Positions 63,348 through 64,000 of a stretch of DNA of 64,000 bases are shown here, piece after piece (the first letter of the stretch is position 1; every line of letters begins with the position of its first letter). Source of the stretch: Streptococcus sp. SN-1 (lineage in GTDB: Bacteria; Bacillota; Bacilli; Lactobacillales; Streptococcaceae). The stretch covers positions 62,001 to 126,000 of the forward strand of contig NZ_AP028929.1 of the NCBI RefSeq assembly GCF_041154385.1, read 5' to 3'. The notes beneath the pieces were generated by a model. It did not search any database, had not been told where the DNA came from, and saw only the letters and a list, made by a program, of their open reading frames with translations. Position numbers and translations under genes: made by a program.

Positions 63348-64000
63348 ATGAGTAAAGAAAAAGTAATTTTGGCCTATTCTGGCGGTTTAGACACATCAGT
63401 TGCTATTACCTGGCTAAAGAAAGACTATGATGTTGTTGCAGTTTGTATGGATGTGGGTGAAGGGAAAGACTTAGATTTCATCCATGATAAGGCTCTTAAG
63501 GTTGGGGCAGTCGAATCTTATGTCATTGATGTTAAGGACGAATTTGCTACAGATTATGTGCTAGTGGCTCTTCAGTCACATGCCTATTATGAACAAAAGT
63601 ATCCCTTGGTATCTGCCTTGAGTCGCCCTCTTATTTCTAAAAAATTGGTTGAAATAGCGCATCAGACAGGAGCGACTACAATTGCTCATGGTTGTACAGG
63701 TAAGGGGAATGACCAAGTACGTTTTGAAGTATCGATTGCAGCCTTGGATCCCAATTTAAAAGTGATTGCGCCAGTTCGTGAATGGAAATGGTCTAGGGAG
63801 GAAGAAATTCATTATGCCAAGGAAAATGGGGTACCTGTTCCTGCTGACCTTGACAATCCTTACTCTGTCGACCAAAATCTTTGGGGACGTGCCAATGAGT
63901 GTGGTATTTTGGAAAATCCATGGAATCAGGCTCCAGAAGAAGCCTTTGGTATCACAACTTCTCCAGAGCAAGCTCCAGATATCCCAGAATACATTGAGAT
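63348..64000 (+). CDS. argG: Argininosuccinate synthase, N-terminal part
   Basis: The reading frame is open to the right edge, so only the first 217 codons are seen. It begins [29 protein letters not shown] is the ATP-pyrophosphatase P-loop. [13 protein letters not shown] and [14 protein letters not shown] are conserved ArgG segments. The enzyme joins citrulline and aspartate to argininosuccinate; argH presumably follows outside the window. AGAAGGAAA lies before the ATG. It is 16 bases after the binding-protein gene and so shares its promoter and palindrome. Confidence 0.95.
   Translation, partial: MSKEKVILAYSGGLDTSVAITWLKKDYDVVAVCMDVGEGKDLDFIHDKALKVGAVESYVIDVKDEFATDYVLVALQSHAYYEQKYPLVSALSRPLISKKLVEIAHQTGATTIAHGCTGKGNDQVRFEVSIAALDPNLKVIAPVREWKWSREEEIHYAKENGVPVPADLDNPYSVDQNLWGRANECGILENPWNQAPEEAFGITTSPEQAPDIPEYIE

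Overview
The window is a chromosomal stretch from a Mitis-group Streptococcus (S. mitis / S. oralis / S. pneumoniae relatives). This rests on low GC, strong extended -10 promoters, a pneumococcal-type BOX repeat, YSIRK and LPXTG surface proteins, an M26 IgA1-protease-type metalloprotease, and gene order. From about 36.6 kb to the right end the order (NgtP1-P2-S transporter, CPBP protease, immunity protein, TrhO, DUF4299, DUF6574, DUF4097/DUF1700/PadR, MFS, GT2, CapD-like, HAD, sdaAA/sdaAB, LysM protein, amino-acid binding protein, argG) is, from memory, that of S. pneumoniae TIGR4 SP_0090 to about SP_0112. The N-glycan glycosidases at 27-36 kb correspond to SP_2145-SP_2141, which sit elsewhere in the pneumococcus.

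Layout. 1-3.5 kb: end of the zinc-binding lipoprotein adcA, a probable small RNA, a frameshifted e(P4)-type acid phosphatase, a Band-7 protein and a BOX element. 3.5-8.2 kb: a large zinc metalloprotease with eleven 51-bp repeats. 8.4-14 kb: a GH2 glycosidase and GH29 alpha-fucosidase pair behind a promoter with an embedded cre site. 14-15.4 kb: an Rpn-type nuclease gene with a decayed second C-terminal copy. 15.4-27.2 kb: one 3810-residue LPXTG adhesin (DUF1542 and Rib-like repeats, including thirteen near-identical 231-bp units) with a 14-T tract upstream of its promoter. 27.3-40.1 kb: an N-glycan locus, GH92 on the minus strand, then GH125, GH38, ROK kinase, GH20 and the NgtP1-NgtP2-NgtS importer. 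40.3-50.9 kb: housekeeping and envelope genes, including a PadR/DUF1700/DUF4097 operon and a GT2/CapD-like pair. 50.9-52.4 kb: an intact IS3-family element sitting in the loop of a terminator. 52.4-64 kb: serine dehydratase, a LysM protein, an Rgg-like regulator with a divergent ABC transporter, a bacteriocin-immunity/export module without a visible bacteriocin gene, an amino-acid-binding lipoprotein and the start of argG.

How it fits together. None of the glycosidases at 8-14 kb and 27-36 kb has a signal peptide, while NgtS is a lipoprotein. The inferred scheme is uptake of host N-glycan fragments followed by cytoplasmic trimming by mannosidases, a hexosaminidase, a fucosidase and perhaps the GH2 enzyme, under catabolite control: good cre matches lie before GH2, GH38, ngtP1, a DUF4299 gene and one promoter with no gene. 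The surface metalloprotease and giant adhesin fit life on mucosa. All calls were made by reading; no database search was run.
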